DNA from: Erigeron canadensis
Taxonomy: Eukaryota; Streptophyta; Magnoliopsida; Asterales; Asteraceae
NCBI RefSeq assembly: GCF_010389155.1
Contig: NC_057768.1
Coordinates: 7,190,501-7,254,500 of the forward strand
DNA: 64,000 bases
Direction of reading: 5' to 3'
The notes below the pieces were generated by a model, which worked only from the letters and a program-made list of their open reading frames with translations, was not told the origin of the DNA and did not search any database. Below, in pieces: positions 1 to 12,187 of the stretch (position 1 is the first letter of the stretch; every line of letters begins with the position of its first letter). The translations under genes were made by a program, and so were the position numbers.

Positions 1-70
1 TACTTCTTATAACAAGCCTGATGATAGCTACAAGTTAAAATACAAAAAGCTTAAGGCTCAAATTGCTCTC

Positions 71-660
71 ATGTCTGCAGAAAATGATAATAATCAATGC
101 ATGGTTGCTGAAGAGAAGTGGGTTCCCTCTGATGACTCATCAGTTGATGATGAAGAGGAAAGAGATTGTTGTTATATGGCTCTGGCTGATCAAGAGCATC
201 TTGTGAAAGAAGATGTCACATCTGGAAGATGGGTGGACATTGTCATTAAAAAGGTAATTGATTATGATAAGGAGGTTGATCTTGTACTAAAATTGGACAT
301 TGCTGAAGCTCTAAACTCTGATTTAATCTTTGTTGAAACTGTTCGATCCGAAATGACAAATAATTTTGAAACAGATTTCTCTTAAATGTCAAATTTATAA
401 TCAAAGTTAAAAGAACTTCAAGATATTGAATTGGCTTTTAAAGCACAAGTTTTGGTCACTGAAAAACTGGTACAAGAAAAACAAGACTTGTAAATAATCT
501 TAGAAAAAGAAAAACGGGTAATTAAATCATGGCTTGAAACAAGAAAGCCATATGATGTCGGAGTTAATCAATTTCCATCTCAAAAACGTGCTTATTTAGA
601 TGGAAATACCCATGTTGCAGCTTTAATTCCAGTTTTGACTGTTTACCAGAAGAGGTCAAA
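71..660 (+). pseudogene. gag C-terminal region remnant of the copia element
   Basis: An acidic stretch at 71-385 contains the sequence CYMALADQE, typical of the gag tail of Asteraceae copia polyproteins. The same frame continues past stops at 383-385 and 491-493 with heptad-like Leu/Glu/Lys residues, as expected for the coiled-coil stretch before the linker. Near 640-720 the coding signal moves to another frame, so at least one indel lies there. A CCHC zinc knuckle is not visible in what is left. Non-functional. Confidence 0.65.
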
Positions 661-720
661 CCCAGTACCATTTATGATGAACCCAAGACCCCCAAGACTA
701 GTCTTATTCCACCAGTTCAA

Positions 721-1790
721 TTGTCTGAGGTCAAAACTGGAGCACCCCAGATGATTGCTCCAGTTAAAAAGGTTAAGCAGAATAAACCTTTGCTTCAACC
801 TGCTTCTAATAAACCTCAGGTTCAGAAAAAGAAGAATATTGCCATACCTAAGCCTAAAGTCCAGTCATCTAGAAAGGCTCAGGTATCATCTGAAGAAACA
901 ATTTTGTTAAGGTTAGAGAGTCAGTTTCAACTACTGGCTCGTCAAGTCCAAAGCTGTAATGCAAGATTAAACAACTCTGAGGGTACTTCATCTGGCCCTA
1001 AACAAAATTCTAAACCTTTTTCAAAGAAAGATAAAAAGATAGCTTCTGTTGAGAAAAAGAAAAAGGTTTCAACACAATCAACTCCAATAGTCTTTTCAAC
1101 TAAGACTACTATTGAAGAAAGTGAACTCAACCAGATACCTCCAGGGATCCACATGGCAGGATCTAAGGAACCCATCTCCCAAATCTAACTAATTAATCTG
1201 GTGGATGTGCAGGGTGATCGAAAGAAATATATTTGGTATCTTGACAGTGCTGCTGGCAGGACAATGACTGGATGTAAGACCCTGCTGGAGGAGTTCACAG
1301 TTTTTGATGGAACCTCCATTACTTTTGGAAATGATGGTTGCAGAAAAACTGAGGGGTATGGTGTCCTGAACAATGGACAAGTCAAATTCAGACGGGTGGC
1401 TTATGTGAATGGTTTGAAATATAACCTGATCAGGGTGAGCCAACTGTGTGATGATGGCTACCAGGTTCTGTTTAATGTTTCTCGGGGCATTGAATTCAAT
1501 AAGGACTGGAAGGTAGTATTGATTGCTCCCAGAAAAGAGAATGTGTATGTGATAGATATGAAAATCACTCCCTCAGAGTAGTATTTCTATACAAAAGCTG
1601 ATGAAGACACAAATTGGTTATGGCATAAAAGGTTATCCCATTTAAATTTCAAAAATATTAACAAGTTGTCCAGAAAACAACTTGCAGATGGGATACCTTC
1701 AGTTTCCTTCAAAAAGGAAAGGCCATGTACAGGATGTGAGATGGGGAAGCAGAAACGTGCCAGTTTCAAGACCAAGTAGAATTTTAGCAT
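721..1790 (+). pseudogene. copia protease and GAG-pre-integrase region
   Basis: The segment 1201-1581 aligns with the copia aspartic protease: WYLDSAAGRTMTG stands where functional elements have W-x-L-D-S-G and H-M-T-G, so the catalytic DSG has become DSA. After an in-frame TAG (1579-1581) the frame continues with the GAG-pre-integrase zinc-binding domain: LWHKRLSHLN (two His) followed by CTGCEMGKQKR (C-x-x-C). Further stops lie at 1186-1188 (TAA) and 1777-1779 (TAG). All of these could arise from CAG or CAA by one C-to-T change. The reading starts at non-ATG codons, as expected inside a former polyprotein. Confidence 0.82.
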
Positions 1791-1806
1791 ATCTGAACCA
1801 TTTCAT

Positions 1807-2730
1807 ATGCTTCATATGGATCTCTTTCGTCCAGTGAGTGTTCAGACTCGTGCTGGCAAAAGATATACCCTGGTGATTGTTGATGAATACTCCAGATTCT
1901 GTTGGGTAATCTTTCTCAGGTCAAAAAGTGAAGCTGTTGCTGAAATCATCGCTCTTATTAAGCAGATTGAACTCAAGTATAAGCGAAAAGTGTGTCAGTT
2001 AAGAAGTGATAATGGAACAGAATTCCATAATGCAACTCTGGAGAAATTTTGTACTAACACTGGCATCTCTCAGAACTTCTCATCAGCACGAACTCCAGAG
2101 CAGAATGGAGTTGTAGAAAGAAAGAATGGAACGCTGATAGAAGCTGCTAGAAGTATGCTTGTTGAATCTGGTCTTCCTACGAGTTTCTGGGCTGAGGCAA
2201 TTGCAACTGCTTGCCATACTCAGAATCGATCAGTGTATGTGAAGCGACACAAGAAGACATCCTATGAAATATTAAGAAATAGAAAACCAAATATTGGTTA
2301 TTTTCACGTTTTTGGATGTCCAGTTTACATCCTTAACGACTTCAGTCAGTTAGGCAAATTTAATGCCAAAGCTGATGAGAGATATTTCTTAGGATATTCA
2401 GCCATTCACAAATCCTTCAGAGTCTATAACAAAAGACTGGAAAGGGTTCAGGAGTCAATCCACGTCACATTTGATGAATCAAACAATGCAATAAATAAAA
2501 AGCCAACCCTTAATTCTCCCCAAGAAAATCCAATTACCTTCTGTGAATCAGATCCTATCAACTACAATAAAGATTCATCTGAAAAAGTTTCCAGTCATCC
2601 TGATCTGGAACCCGTTTTATCTGCAAAACCCCCCAGTAGTATTCCTTTCTATCCTTCAATAAGTTTCAAACTACCCTCTGAACTTGTTATTGGATCAGAT
2701 GTCCGTACTACTCCCCAGTATCAGTTTTAG
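1807..2730 (+). pseudogene. copia integrase core and C-terminal region
   Basis: An open stretch of 307 codons carries the retroviral-type integrase core: LHMDL (first Asp), QLRSDNGTEF (second Asp) and QNGVVERKN (catalytic Glu), so the D,D-35-E triad is intact. It is followed by the post-core signature FGCPVYIL...FNAKADERYFLGYS...FRVYNKR that marks copia integrases. The remaining C-terminal linker is low complexity. The frame ends at TAG 2728-2730 and coding continues in another frame, so this is a fragment of a former gag-pol protein and not a free gene. Confidence 0.9.
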
Positions 2731-4488
2731 TTGATACTGAACCAGTACTTCAAGAAATACCCTCAACTGAAGAATTTCATGATGCAAATCGTGATCTTAC
2801 TAATTCAGATGAAGATGTTGAAATAGTCTGGCAAGACCCTCTTCCTGAAGCAAATCTAGAGGGAAATCAATTGAATACTTGCACTGATATTGTTGTTCGA
2901 AACAATTCTGGTCATTAGTCTAAATGGACAAAAGCTTATCCTAATGATCAGATCATAGGTGACTCCAGTAGAGGGGTTCGGACCAGAAAAGCCTCCAGTG
3001 AACAATGTTTATATGTCAGCTTCTTATCACTGGTAGAACCGAAGAAGATTCACGAGGCTATGGAAAATCCAAACTGGGTGATAGCTATGCAACAAGAGCT
3101 ACACCAATTTGAAAGGAATAAGGTATGGTATCTGGTCCCTTTCCCAGTTGGAAAGAAAGAACCAATTGGAACAAGATGGGTCTTCAGGAACAAGGTAGAT
3201 GAAGATGGCCACGTCATCAGAAATAAGGCCAGACTGGTAGCACAAGGGTACTGCTAGTCAGATGTTGATTTTGATGAATCATTTGCTCCAGTGGCTAGAC
3301 TTGAAGCAATCAGAATTTTCTTAGCATTCGTTGCTCATCATCAATTCAAGGTCTACCAGATGGACGTAAAGAGTGCATTTTTAAATGGAAAATTGGAAGA
3401 AGAAGTTTATGTCAAGCAACCACCAGGCTTTATCGATGAAAAGCATCCTCACTGGGTGTATCGTCTGGACAAAGCACTTTATGGTCTAAGACAAGCCCCA
3501 CGTGCCTGGTATGATACTTTGACTAAACATTTGTTGAAACATGGTTTCAAAAGAGGTGCAATTGACAATACCTTATTTATTCTTCGTGAAAAAGGTAATC
3601 TTCTACTGGTACAAATTTATGTTGATGATATTATTTTTGGGTCTACCGATGAAAACACATGGAAGAAATTTTCAAAAATGATGGCATTTTTATTAATCAA
3701 GAAAAATATGTCAGAGATCTTTTAAAGAAATATGATATGAACTCTTCACCATTTAAACCTACTCCAATTTCTGCACCACTCACTCTAGACTCAGATCCAG
3801 ATGGAAAACCAGTGAACTCCACTGTCTATAGAGGCATGGTAGGTTCACTGATGTATTTAACTGCCATTAGACCAGACATAATATTTGCAACATGTTTATG
3901 TGCCAGATACAGTCTAATACAAAAGAATCTCATATGCTTGCTGTAAAACACATACTGAAATACCTTAAGGGTGTCCCCAATTTGGGTCTTTGGTACTCCA
4001 AAGGCTCAGGCATAGATCTAATGGGTTATTCAGATTCAGATCATGCAGGTTGTAAGATAGACAGGAAATCCACTACTGGTGGATGTCATTTCCTTAGTGG
4101 CAAACTGGTCAGTTGGACCAATAAAAAGCAAACTTCAGTTTCATTGTCAATTGCTGAAGCTAAGTATGTGTCTGCAGCCAGTTGTTGTGCTTAGATACTC
4201 TGGATGAAGAACCAGTTGCTTGATTATGCTATTAAATATTTGAAAACTCCAATATTTTGTGATAATATCAGTGCCATTGCTATCTCCAACAATCCAGTCA
4301 TGCACTCCAAGACGAAACACATTGATTTCAGGTATCATTTTATTTGAGATCATGTTATGAACAATGACATAGAAATCCATTTTATTCTCTCTGACAAACA
4401 ACTCGCTGACATTTTTGCTAAACCTCTGGATGTAAAAACTTTTGAACATCTTGTTGGTGAGTTGGGAATATTGAACCCTTATATCTGG
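2712..4488 (+). pseudogene. copia reverse transcriptase and RNase H remnant
   Basis: Reverse transcriptase is recognisable from GTRWVFRNKVDEDG (about 3168-3210), [23 protein letters not shown] (catalytic Asp), [13 protein letters not shown] and the YVDD box near 3620. Just after YVDD a block of roughly 25 codons normally present before [14 protein letters not shown] is missing, and the frame changes at that junction; a second frame change lies near 3890. RNase H follows (LGLWYSKG, YSDSDHAGC, RKSTTGG, SWTNKKQ). Its usual AEAEY box reads AEAKY, and a TAG lies at 4192-4194. The tail LADIFAKPLD (about 4400) is the standard copia C-terminus. Confidence 0.88.
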
Positions 4489-5391
4489 AACCTTGTTATG
4501 AACACCTTTGTGACACTGGCATGGTTCTTTGATTTCCAGATTTGTAAATCTATACCAGTAAAGCTATCGAACGCCTTTGTGATACTATCTTTACACTGAT
4601 ATCTTTGTTTTGGTGTCTAAATGTCAGGGGGAATTTATTAATCTATTTTCTCACTGGACAAATTTTCTGGAAAATGTTTCTGGTACCTTGTAAATGTGTC
4701 CCTCTCACTGATACTGGATAGGTTGAAGCACATGTTTGAGGTGACTTCAGTCTCTTTGTAAATATGTCCCTCTCATTTGTCTATATTAGTTGATGTGCGT
4801 GTTTGAGGTTACCAGTATGGTCTAATCTGGGTACTTAATGGAGTGTCCCTCCAGTGTACTATCAATGCATATTTACTAGACTGATCCACTAGTGATACTG
4901 GAGTGTCCAGTCAACCTCCAGATGCATTGAAATGAGTCATGGTGTGTCAGTCATAATATTTTAATACTTGATGTTAGTGCGTGCCATACATACAAACTTT
5001 TTAAAATGGACAGTTACTGTTCATCTTACTTGGCATGACTTTTTCAACTTAAAATGATGGTTTTTGTTACCTTAGGAAGACAAAAAGTGTAAGTTGGTAA
5101 TTTTGTGGGTTGTCAACCGTCATACATTTATGTGTGATGGAAAACATTAAATGCGGATGTCAAAACCGATCAAAATTGTTTTGAATTTATTTTTATTAAC
5201 CGTTTTGAATTTCATTTTCTCTCTCCTCTATATAACTCCCATTTTTACCTTCATCTACATTTACTTCGGAAAATCATTTACTCCCAAATCCTCTAAATTC
5301 CTTCATTTACTCTTTTCTTCATTTATTTCCAATCATCACTCTCTTTCATCAATAAATCTCCATAAACCCTAATTTCTCAATCTCAGTTTCA
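4489..5391 (+). other. non-coding spacer between pol and the extra ORF of the copia element
   Basis: No convincing coding. Two tandem-like units begin at about 4687 and 4756, each with a TTGTAAATRTGTCCCTCTC core followed by a GTTTGAGGT motif. The segment 5150-5390 is pyrimidine-rich (TTCATTTACTC-type runs) with a TATATAACTC motif near 5229, about 160 bp upstream of the ATG at 5392. That looks like an internal promoter and leader for the downstream ORF, but this is inference. Confidence 0.5.
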
Positions 5392-8300
5392 ATGGCCCCC
5401 AGACAAACAAATTCTGACAAAAATCTCCTCACAAACAATTACACTCCTCCTGCTGGTGTTGAAAAACCCAATGACATCATCATTGATTCCGAGAAAATTC
5501 GAATCAACATGCATAACTGGATGGCAAAGCTTGCCGGAACTCATAGCTCCCAAACCATTATCGGACGACTCAACTCTTTCTTTCTCAGTTGTCCTTTATA
5601 TGGGGCTCTCACCATGAACCCAGGAAAGATGTATCATGGATATCTTTGTGAATTCTGGTACACTGCCCATTTCAAGGTTGGTGATGATAATACCATTCAT
5701 TATACTCTTAAAAAGGGATCTCGCCCTCTCAAATTAACTGTTGATACTCTTCGAGAGGCCCTTCGTTTGAATTATTTCTCTGAAAATGAGTTGCCTCTAC
5801 AACTTCCAACTAGCATTAATCATAGGGAAGTGTGTAGGGAAATGGGTCACACTAATATCGTTGATGAGCATGGTGTTTTGAAGAGAAAAGGTACAATTTA
5901 TAAGAGTAAACTCACTAATTCTTGGAGATTTTTCTTTACTCATCTGGTTGAGTGCCTTGGAAGTGGATCTGGAGGGCTGGACCAGATCAATTAAACACAA
6001 CTGTTGATAGCTTATTGTTTATGGTATGGTCTTAGAGTTGATTTTGATCAAATTTTATGGAATGATTTGGCTGAGAGGTTGAAAATTAGAAAAAGAAAAA
6101 CTCGTGTTCCGTTCATTCAATTCTTATCTTTAATTTTTAAAAGTGCTTTGGGAGACCAGTATGATTACAATACCAGTCATTATTCTATGGCTGAATATTT
6201 GAGGGATCTCACCAATTTGGTGTCCTGTGAGAATGAAGTTGAGATCCTAGAAGCCATGATCCATAATTTCATAAGAGAATTAACTAACACAATGGTACAA
6301 GTTGATTATGAAGAAACTCAAGTTAGGCCTCACCACAATGAGGGACTCCCTGGAGCTTTCATTACTGAAGGCTAGTCACCATAAACTGAGGTGATCTCTG
6401 ACCAACAGCAGGCTATTCAAACAAGACCTAGAAACACCAGACGTCTTCAAAGAGAAGGATTACTGGTCAATCCTATCAGTGTTGTACCTAGCCAACTGGA
6501 TAGTAGTGCAGAAACTGTAACTGCTGGTGACATTATGAATGAAGATGGATCTTTGATTTTTGAACAAGTTGTTGCTCAGGTACAAAATATTGAACAGGAA
6601 AATGTTGTGAAGGAGAATGTTGTAAATGTGCAGGAAAATGTTAGTTCTAAGCAGATGAGTGAGCAGATTGGGCAGGAGGCTCAGATTGATTTAAATGTTG
6701 AGGCTGGTCAGCAGTTGGTTGAAAATGTGCCAGTTTGGGATGTTGAATCTCCTATTTCAGAAGAATATTTCAATACCTCCATGGATTTTCTGAATGATGA
6801 TGTACAGATGAAAGAACAACCAACAAAAACTCTTGCTACATCTGTCATCCCTCCTCATGAAATTTCAGAAATGCCACCTCCACCACCACCAGTATCCTCA
6901 AATCTACCACCACCAGAATCCTCAAATCCACCTCCACCTTCATCTGATCAACCACCACCACTTGAAACAACAAGTTTTGAACACCGTGTACTGGACTCAA
7001 CTGTTGTCACATCTGAAGGGGTCCAGACACATATACCGTTGGTGGCCAGGATGACTTTAGATCTGGCACCTCCCAATGGTCTCTCCACTTCTTCTTCCAC
7101 CGAGGTCCAAGACCTTTTTAATAAGGTAGCGGACCTGGAGAGATCACTTCAGTCTTCTTCCCAGGTTGTTGCAGATTTTAAATCTTTGTTATCTAACAAC
7201 CTTGCTTCAGAGATGAATTTGTTTATTGGGAATGAGAAACTGGTGTTCAAAAAATTGAATGAACTGGTACTAGCCACAAATCAAAATACTGAAAATATCA
7301 AAGTGGCAGTCCAGGGATTGGAAGAGAAGTTGGTGACATCTGTTTAGACTGTAGTGAAGAATGAAATCTCTCAACCACTGGCAGGTCTGACAGAAGAGGT
7401 TCAGAGGCTTACAGCCAGGATTAGCAGTCTAGAGAGCAGGCTAACCCTAGACCAGAGTTCAGTTGAAAGCAACATCAGTGATATCGTTGTTTGCAAGTTC
7501 AGGGCATATATGTTGAAAGACATCACTGATGAAATCTCTGGGTCAGTTTTAAGAAGTATTCAAGATGGTTTGTTACAACAAATGGTGAAGTTGGTTGAAG
7601 ATGCTCTACCAAAGAATTTGCCTACTGAAGTTGGTTTGATCAGAGATGAAGTGGCCAACCTCAGCCAGATTGTTAATTTCTCGACCCCCATTAATGGAAG
7701 AACCTTTGGGACAAATGATCGTCTCATGCTTGGGCAGATTTGGAATGTCCACAGGTCTTCGACTGTTGAACCTTCCAAGGGGGAAGATCTGAAGAAAAAG
7801 GTGGAAGTATGGACAAAGTTGTTTGAAAAAAAGAAGCCTGGTACTGATGCCAGTGCTCAAGAAATAGAACAAGAAGTGACTGGTACAGATGCCAGTGCAC
7901 AACAAGCTCAAGAGGCATTTGGTACTGAAGCCATTGCCCAGGAACACGAAGAAGAGGCTGCTAGTACTGATGCCAGTGAGCCAGTTTTTGAAGCATTTCT
8001 AGATATGCCCACTGAACTACAACTGGTAAAGAGAAAGTAACATGTGGTATCTGAAGATGAGATAGAAGAACAGTTTCCATCTGCTGATGATGAAACTGCC
8101 AACAGACTAGGGCTACATGGCATTATCTTTGATGTTTTCAAAAAGAATTTAAGAGAAGAGATGGTTGCTCACAGATTAGATACGACAAAAATGAACACTC
8201 TTGATTCTTACAATGCTGGACGAGTGGAAGTGCAAATTGAAGTCTACAAGAAGATGAAGGAAGATCCCAGAGTCCGTCAATGCCTTGATGCTCTGGATGA

Positions 8301-9033
8301 TGTGAACTTGAGGTCCATATACTCTCAGAAAGAACAAATGTTTGATTCAGAAACATATGGAGTAAGTATATTGGACCTGATAGCTAAAAGAAGAGCAGTA
8401 CTGGAGGAACTTTAGACTAAAGTAAGGAAGAATGCTGCAGCCCTTGAAAATGAGTACATAAAGAAAATCAAGGGTCTGCCAAAGCCTCTAGCCAGGAAAA
8501 CAAAAGCTGCCAGAGATGCTGATCTCAGTACCTTCATTCCTCTGGACCTCTCTGAAAGAATAAACCAAGATGTACAAAAGGCTGCAGAGCAAAGGAGAGT
8601 GTCAAGGGAAACTGAAGAGATGATTCAGGCTGCTAAAACAAAGGACAGGTACAATGAATTGATGTCCTTCAGAGCCAATGCAAGGAAAATCATCAATGCT
8701 GAAATCAACCTTGCAGAAAACCATGAAAACTTCTCCAAGTTTCATATCAAGCTCTTCAGAGATGGGAACTTCACAGATGAAAGAAAGAACACATCAGTCA
8801 AAGCCTTTGGTTGGAGTGAACGGAAAGAAATTGGGTTGTCTTTTCGAGGTAGGACTGATGTGTCCCCAGATGCAAAGTATTTTCTGAAGAGAATAGAGAA
8901 GGAATAGGTTAGGAAGCAACAGATGGAGGTTGCTTTGGGATTAAGAACTCCAGATTCATCACCATCTTCTCCATCTACAAAGATAAAGGCCACGGAAGAA
9001 ACTTCTGGACATGCTGATAAGAAAAGGGCCTAA
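5392..9033 (+). pseudogene. extra 3' ORF of the copia element (envelope position, function unknown), six internal stops
   Basis: Starting at an ATG in good context, one frame of about 1214 codons runs to TAA 9031-9033, interrupted only by stops at 5992, 6373, 7345, 8038, 8413 and 8905; no frameshift is needed. The N-terminal third (about residues 1-330) looks globular (for example RLNSFFLSCPLYGAL, HFKVGDDNTIHYTLKKGS, RFFFTHLVECLG). The middle has a Pro-rich run near 6870-6960, and 7080-7560 is rich in Leu/Ser/Val heptads and probably coiled coil. Degenerate repeats of a GTDASAQ-type heptapeptide lie at 7840-7980, and the C-terminus is charged and helical. I see no signal peptide or clear membrane segment, so envelope describes its location, not its function. 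Confidence 0.7.
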
Positions 9034-9320
9034 CTCTTGTTATCATTTACTTGTATTTATAATTTCATTGTATAAAGTTGCAACTTTTCTTCAGTTGATG
9101 TCTGTATATATAAGTTGCAAGCTTTATTTTTCTCAAGTAATTGATCAGATTAAGTCTAGCAAAGTAAAATGTATAAACTGGAAACACCGATGATCTATAA
9201 AGTGTTTTCCAATAACTCTAATTTAGACTTAGTCAAAAGTTCAAGGATTTTTCAAGCACAAAGTTGTATAGATAGAAGCTTGAAAATCCTTGCATAATTT
9301 CTAAACAAATAGGGGGAATT
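9034..9320 (+). other. 3' untranslated region and polypurine tract of the copia element
   Basis: A short non-coding stretch between the extra ORF and the LTR. AGGGGGAAT at 9311-9319 lies directly before the TG of the LTR and is the expected polypurine tract for plus-strand priming. Nothing else is seen here. Confidence 0.7.
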
Positions 9321-10313
9321 TGTTAGGCCCAGATCTACTGGACTTGCTCCAGACTTGAAGACTGGAGCCCTCTGAAGATTTGTCCAGAAATTATGAGAAG
9401 GCCAGTGAACCTTTTACTTGTACAGGAATCTGGTTTCCACCAGATTGGTTCACTGGACTTCACTCCAGTCAAGATCTCTCAACTGAAGAACATTCTCACT
9501 AAAGTCGAAGACTGAAGTCTGAAGAAAGAAGACTGACAAATGGCGGAGCCCACTGGCAGTTTTACCAGATCTCCTAACTAGGGTCCTTGTCAGTGTTCTA
9601 GATACAAGTCTGAACACTGATTACGAGGAATTGACTTATTTGCCTTTGCACGCTTTTATCTGGACAATCCTTTGTTAAAAGTTCTTACACGCGTGTAAAG
9701 GTGGTTGGTTAAAGTATCACAAGTCACATCAAATTGACTTTATACTTAACCAATGCTTTCAAGGAATAAATATTATATTCCTTAAATGCATGAAACCTTA
9801 TTTGTATGGCAAAAAGAATTAAATACTAGTTCTATTTGCCTATAAATACCAAGTCATTTCCCTCGTCCAAATCACTTTTGCAATTTGGTGAACTTGTACA
9901 AATACTCTCGATCGCTACAAGGAATACTTCACAACTTTAAGTATTTCGATCTTAAGTTTATTTGGCAAGAATAGATCACTTGTAATTCATAGATTGTTAG
10001 GATATTTACATTATTTGTAATATCTTGGTTCCGCAATAATCTTGTATTTTATTTAACATAAATAAATAAAATACACTTGAAAATTACATTGGTGTTCCAC
10101 CATTTACATACTTGTTTACTTATTTATTGTTTAAGTCTTTATTGCTTTATTTATATTCTTGCATTTATATTATAAGCAATACTAGTCCAATCTAGTGCAT
10201 ACTTGACCTTGTTATTCTATACTTGTAGGTTAAACCATCGAGTGAGGGACTTCACAAGAGGGTATTGTTTCTTCTGAATTCAACCACCTCATCCCAAGTC
10301 ACAAAGTCCAACA
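9321..10313 (+). repeat. 3' LTR of the Sirevirus-like copia element
   Basis: It begins TGTTAGG right after a polypurine tract and ends GTCCAACA at 10313, giving short inverted ends (TGTT...AACA). The length is about 993 bp. A TATA box lies at 9841, and transcription would start near 9870. The interior contains many short CTGGA/TCCAG-type words. The flanking target-site duplication cannot be checked because the 5' end is outside the window (the five bases after the LTR are ATTTT). A related sequence on the opposite strand is at 63596-64000. Confidence 0.75.
9841..9848 (+). promoter_or_regulatory. TATA box of the copia LTR
   Basis: TATAAATA in the middle of the LTR, followed about 30 bp later by a C/T-rich stretch; this is the usual position for U3-R transcription start in copia LTRs. 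Confidence 0.5.
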
Positions 10314-10928
10314 ATTTTATTTATTTTTGTTCTTCTTGCCGCGAAAATTTTTTCTCTTTTTGTTACGTTACTGTGATCCATCAATCAGGTTTCTCTTTCT
10401 TTAGTCCATTGTCGTCGTATACTTTTAGGGTTTTAAAGTCATATAAAAATTTTATTTTTACTATTTGTATATAGTTAATTATTAGGTTTATTTTTATTTA
10501 TTATCTATTATTTTGTAGTTTTATTTTAATTATGGCTTATGAGTTCTTGTTTATTTTTAAATATTTAGTTGTGGTTCGTTATATTTGTTGGAAGTAGTTG
10601 TATCGTTGTTATTGTGTAATAATGTTTCCATCCCATTGCGTGATATAAGTGTGGGGGTTGAAATTTTAGAGTATAAACAATGATGGGTCATGAGTTGCTA
10701 TTTGTTACTAAGTCATGTCTTGACATAGTATTGGCTTAAATTTGATTACGTGAAATTAGGATTCATCTTTTCTTAGGATAATTTTAGTTTTATATTTTCT
10801 GCCAGGAATGTGTTAAAGTATATCTTTTTAAGCTAGTCCATGAGGATGTCATGTAAAGATTATGAATTATTAGTCTTTGCATATGCTGTGATTTTATGCT
10901 AGTAATGTGTTGGTTGTCTATTTTGTAG

Positions 10929-12187
10929 ATGGCAGACAAGGAACAATTAACAAGGCGCCAACGTGCATTGCTTGCAACCAAAAGAAGTCGTGAAACAGAT
11001 TCTAATGTGGCTCCCCCTTCATCAAAGCAACCTAATGTTTCACGACCAGTTGTTCGATCGCCTAATGATGTAGGAGCACAATACAAGACAAAAGCCGATT
11101 TGGAATCTCTTAGGGTTAAGAAGATTATTGGCCATCGAACACTTGATTTTGCTACTCTTAAGCAATTGGGGTATAAAGAGCAAGTAGAAAAACTATTGAC
11201 CAATGACTGGAAGAATTTTTTATGCCATAAGGACAGTCGTGTACAGACATTTATGTGCAGAATTTTTTAGTACCTTCCACTTGGCACCGCAGAAACTAAA
11301 GTTAAGGACAGTGATGACATTTGAATTAGGGGTCGAGTTCACACTATGTCCTATGCTGAATTTGGGGTGCATATGGGATTATACACGGAAGAACGACTGC
11401 TTTTAAGAATGGATTGGCAACTTGGCCGTCAACAATGAATGTTGCTACCTTCTGGAAAAAACATAATTTGGGCCGAGAGGATTATCATATCAACATTAAG
11501 CAGTATTCCATGACAAACCCAATGCATCGAATTCTTTTTCATGGTATAGCTGAATCGATTTCCAACCGCGGTAGTTGTCAGAATAATGCCACTTCTCAAG
11601 ATTTGTTTTATCTTTATTGCATGCTTGAGAAGGTACCATGTAATTTAGCCAAGTGTTTAGCATTGTATTTATATGACAGGGGGCATGGTAAAGAGAGAGG
11701 TGATATCGCGGGTGGATCATTTGTTTGTCATTTAGGTATTAGGATGGGTCTTGTAGTTTTTGATGATATGGGAAGGATTGGTGGTTATACGGCTAGTGTT
11801 GCCGTCCAATTAATTGATATAGCAGCTTTGCGTAGAATGAATATGCTTGTTAAGGACGGTAGTAGAAGTGGTTCAGATGGAGATGCGGATGGTTCAGATG
11901 AAGAAGAGTCTAGGGATGGTCGAACCCAGCCTGCGGGTGTCTCTCAGGATTGTCCTTCTTATGATTTAGCAGATTTGGGTCGTCAGGTGGGCGAGATTGT
12001 GACATCCCAAACACAAATTCTACAGCAGCAGACGACTGTACTACAACAGTTGAGGTATATCTCTAGACATTTGGGTATTACTTCTTTTCCAGGTGATGCT
12101 AGCAGTTCAGGAGCTGGAGGTCCAAGTAGTGGACATGCCACTGTTGATGGTACTGAGCCGGCTATTGGAGATCCTATGCAGCAGTGA
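10929..12187 (+). pseudogene. ATHILA ORF-1-like protein, frameshifted
   Basis: An ATG directly after a TTTTGTAG acceptor-like site opens MADKEQLTRRQRALLATKRSRE, a basic N-terminus. The frame is then broken several times between 11200 and 11415. Pieces of the family signature are visible in different frames: EFFSTFHL near 11270, HTMSYAEFGVHMGLYTEE near 11340-11395, and NVATFWKK near 11440. From 11414 the last frame stays open to 12187 and contains HGIAESISNRG, DLFYLYCMLEKVPCNLAKCL and GGSFVCHLGIRMGL, which match the ATHILA ORF-1 family pattern (known to me as a family, not searched). The C-terminus has a Q-rich coiled-coil stretch (SQTQILQQQTTVLQQL). Function of the family is unknown. Confidence 0.62.

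Larger units (their letters stand above)
1..10313 (+). mobile_element. Sirevirus-like Ty1/copia retrotransposon, decayed and truncated at the window edge
   Basis: Seen: an ordered series of copia domains on the plus strand (gag tail, protease, GAG-pre-integrase, integrase, reverse transcriptase, RNase H), then a long extra reading frame, a purine-rich tract and an LTR. The order protease-integrase-RT-RNase H defines Ty1/copia. A large additional ORF between RNase H and the 3' LTR is known from Sireviruses, so I assign that lineage by inference. The 5' LTR, primer binding site and start of gag lie left of the window. Multiple stops, several frame changes and a deletion in RT show that the copy cannot encode working proteins. 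Confidence 0.88.
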
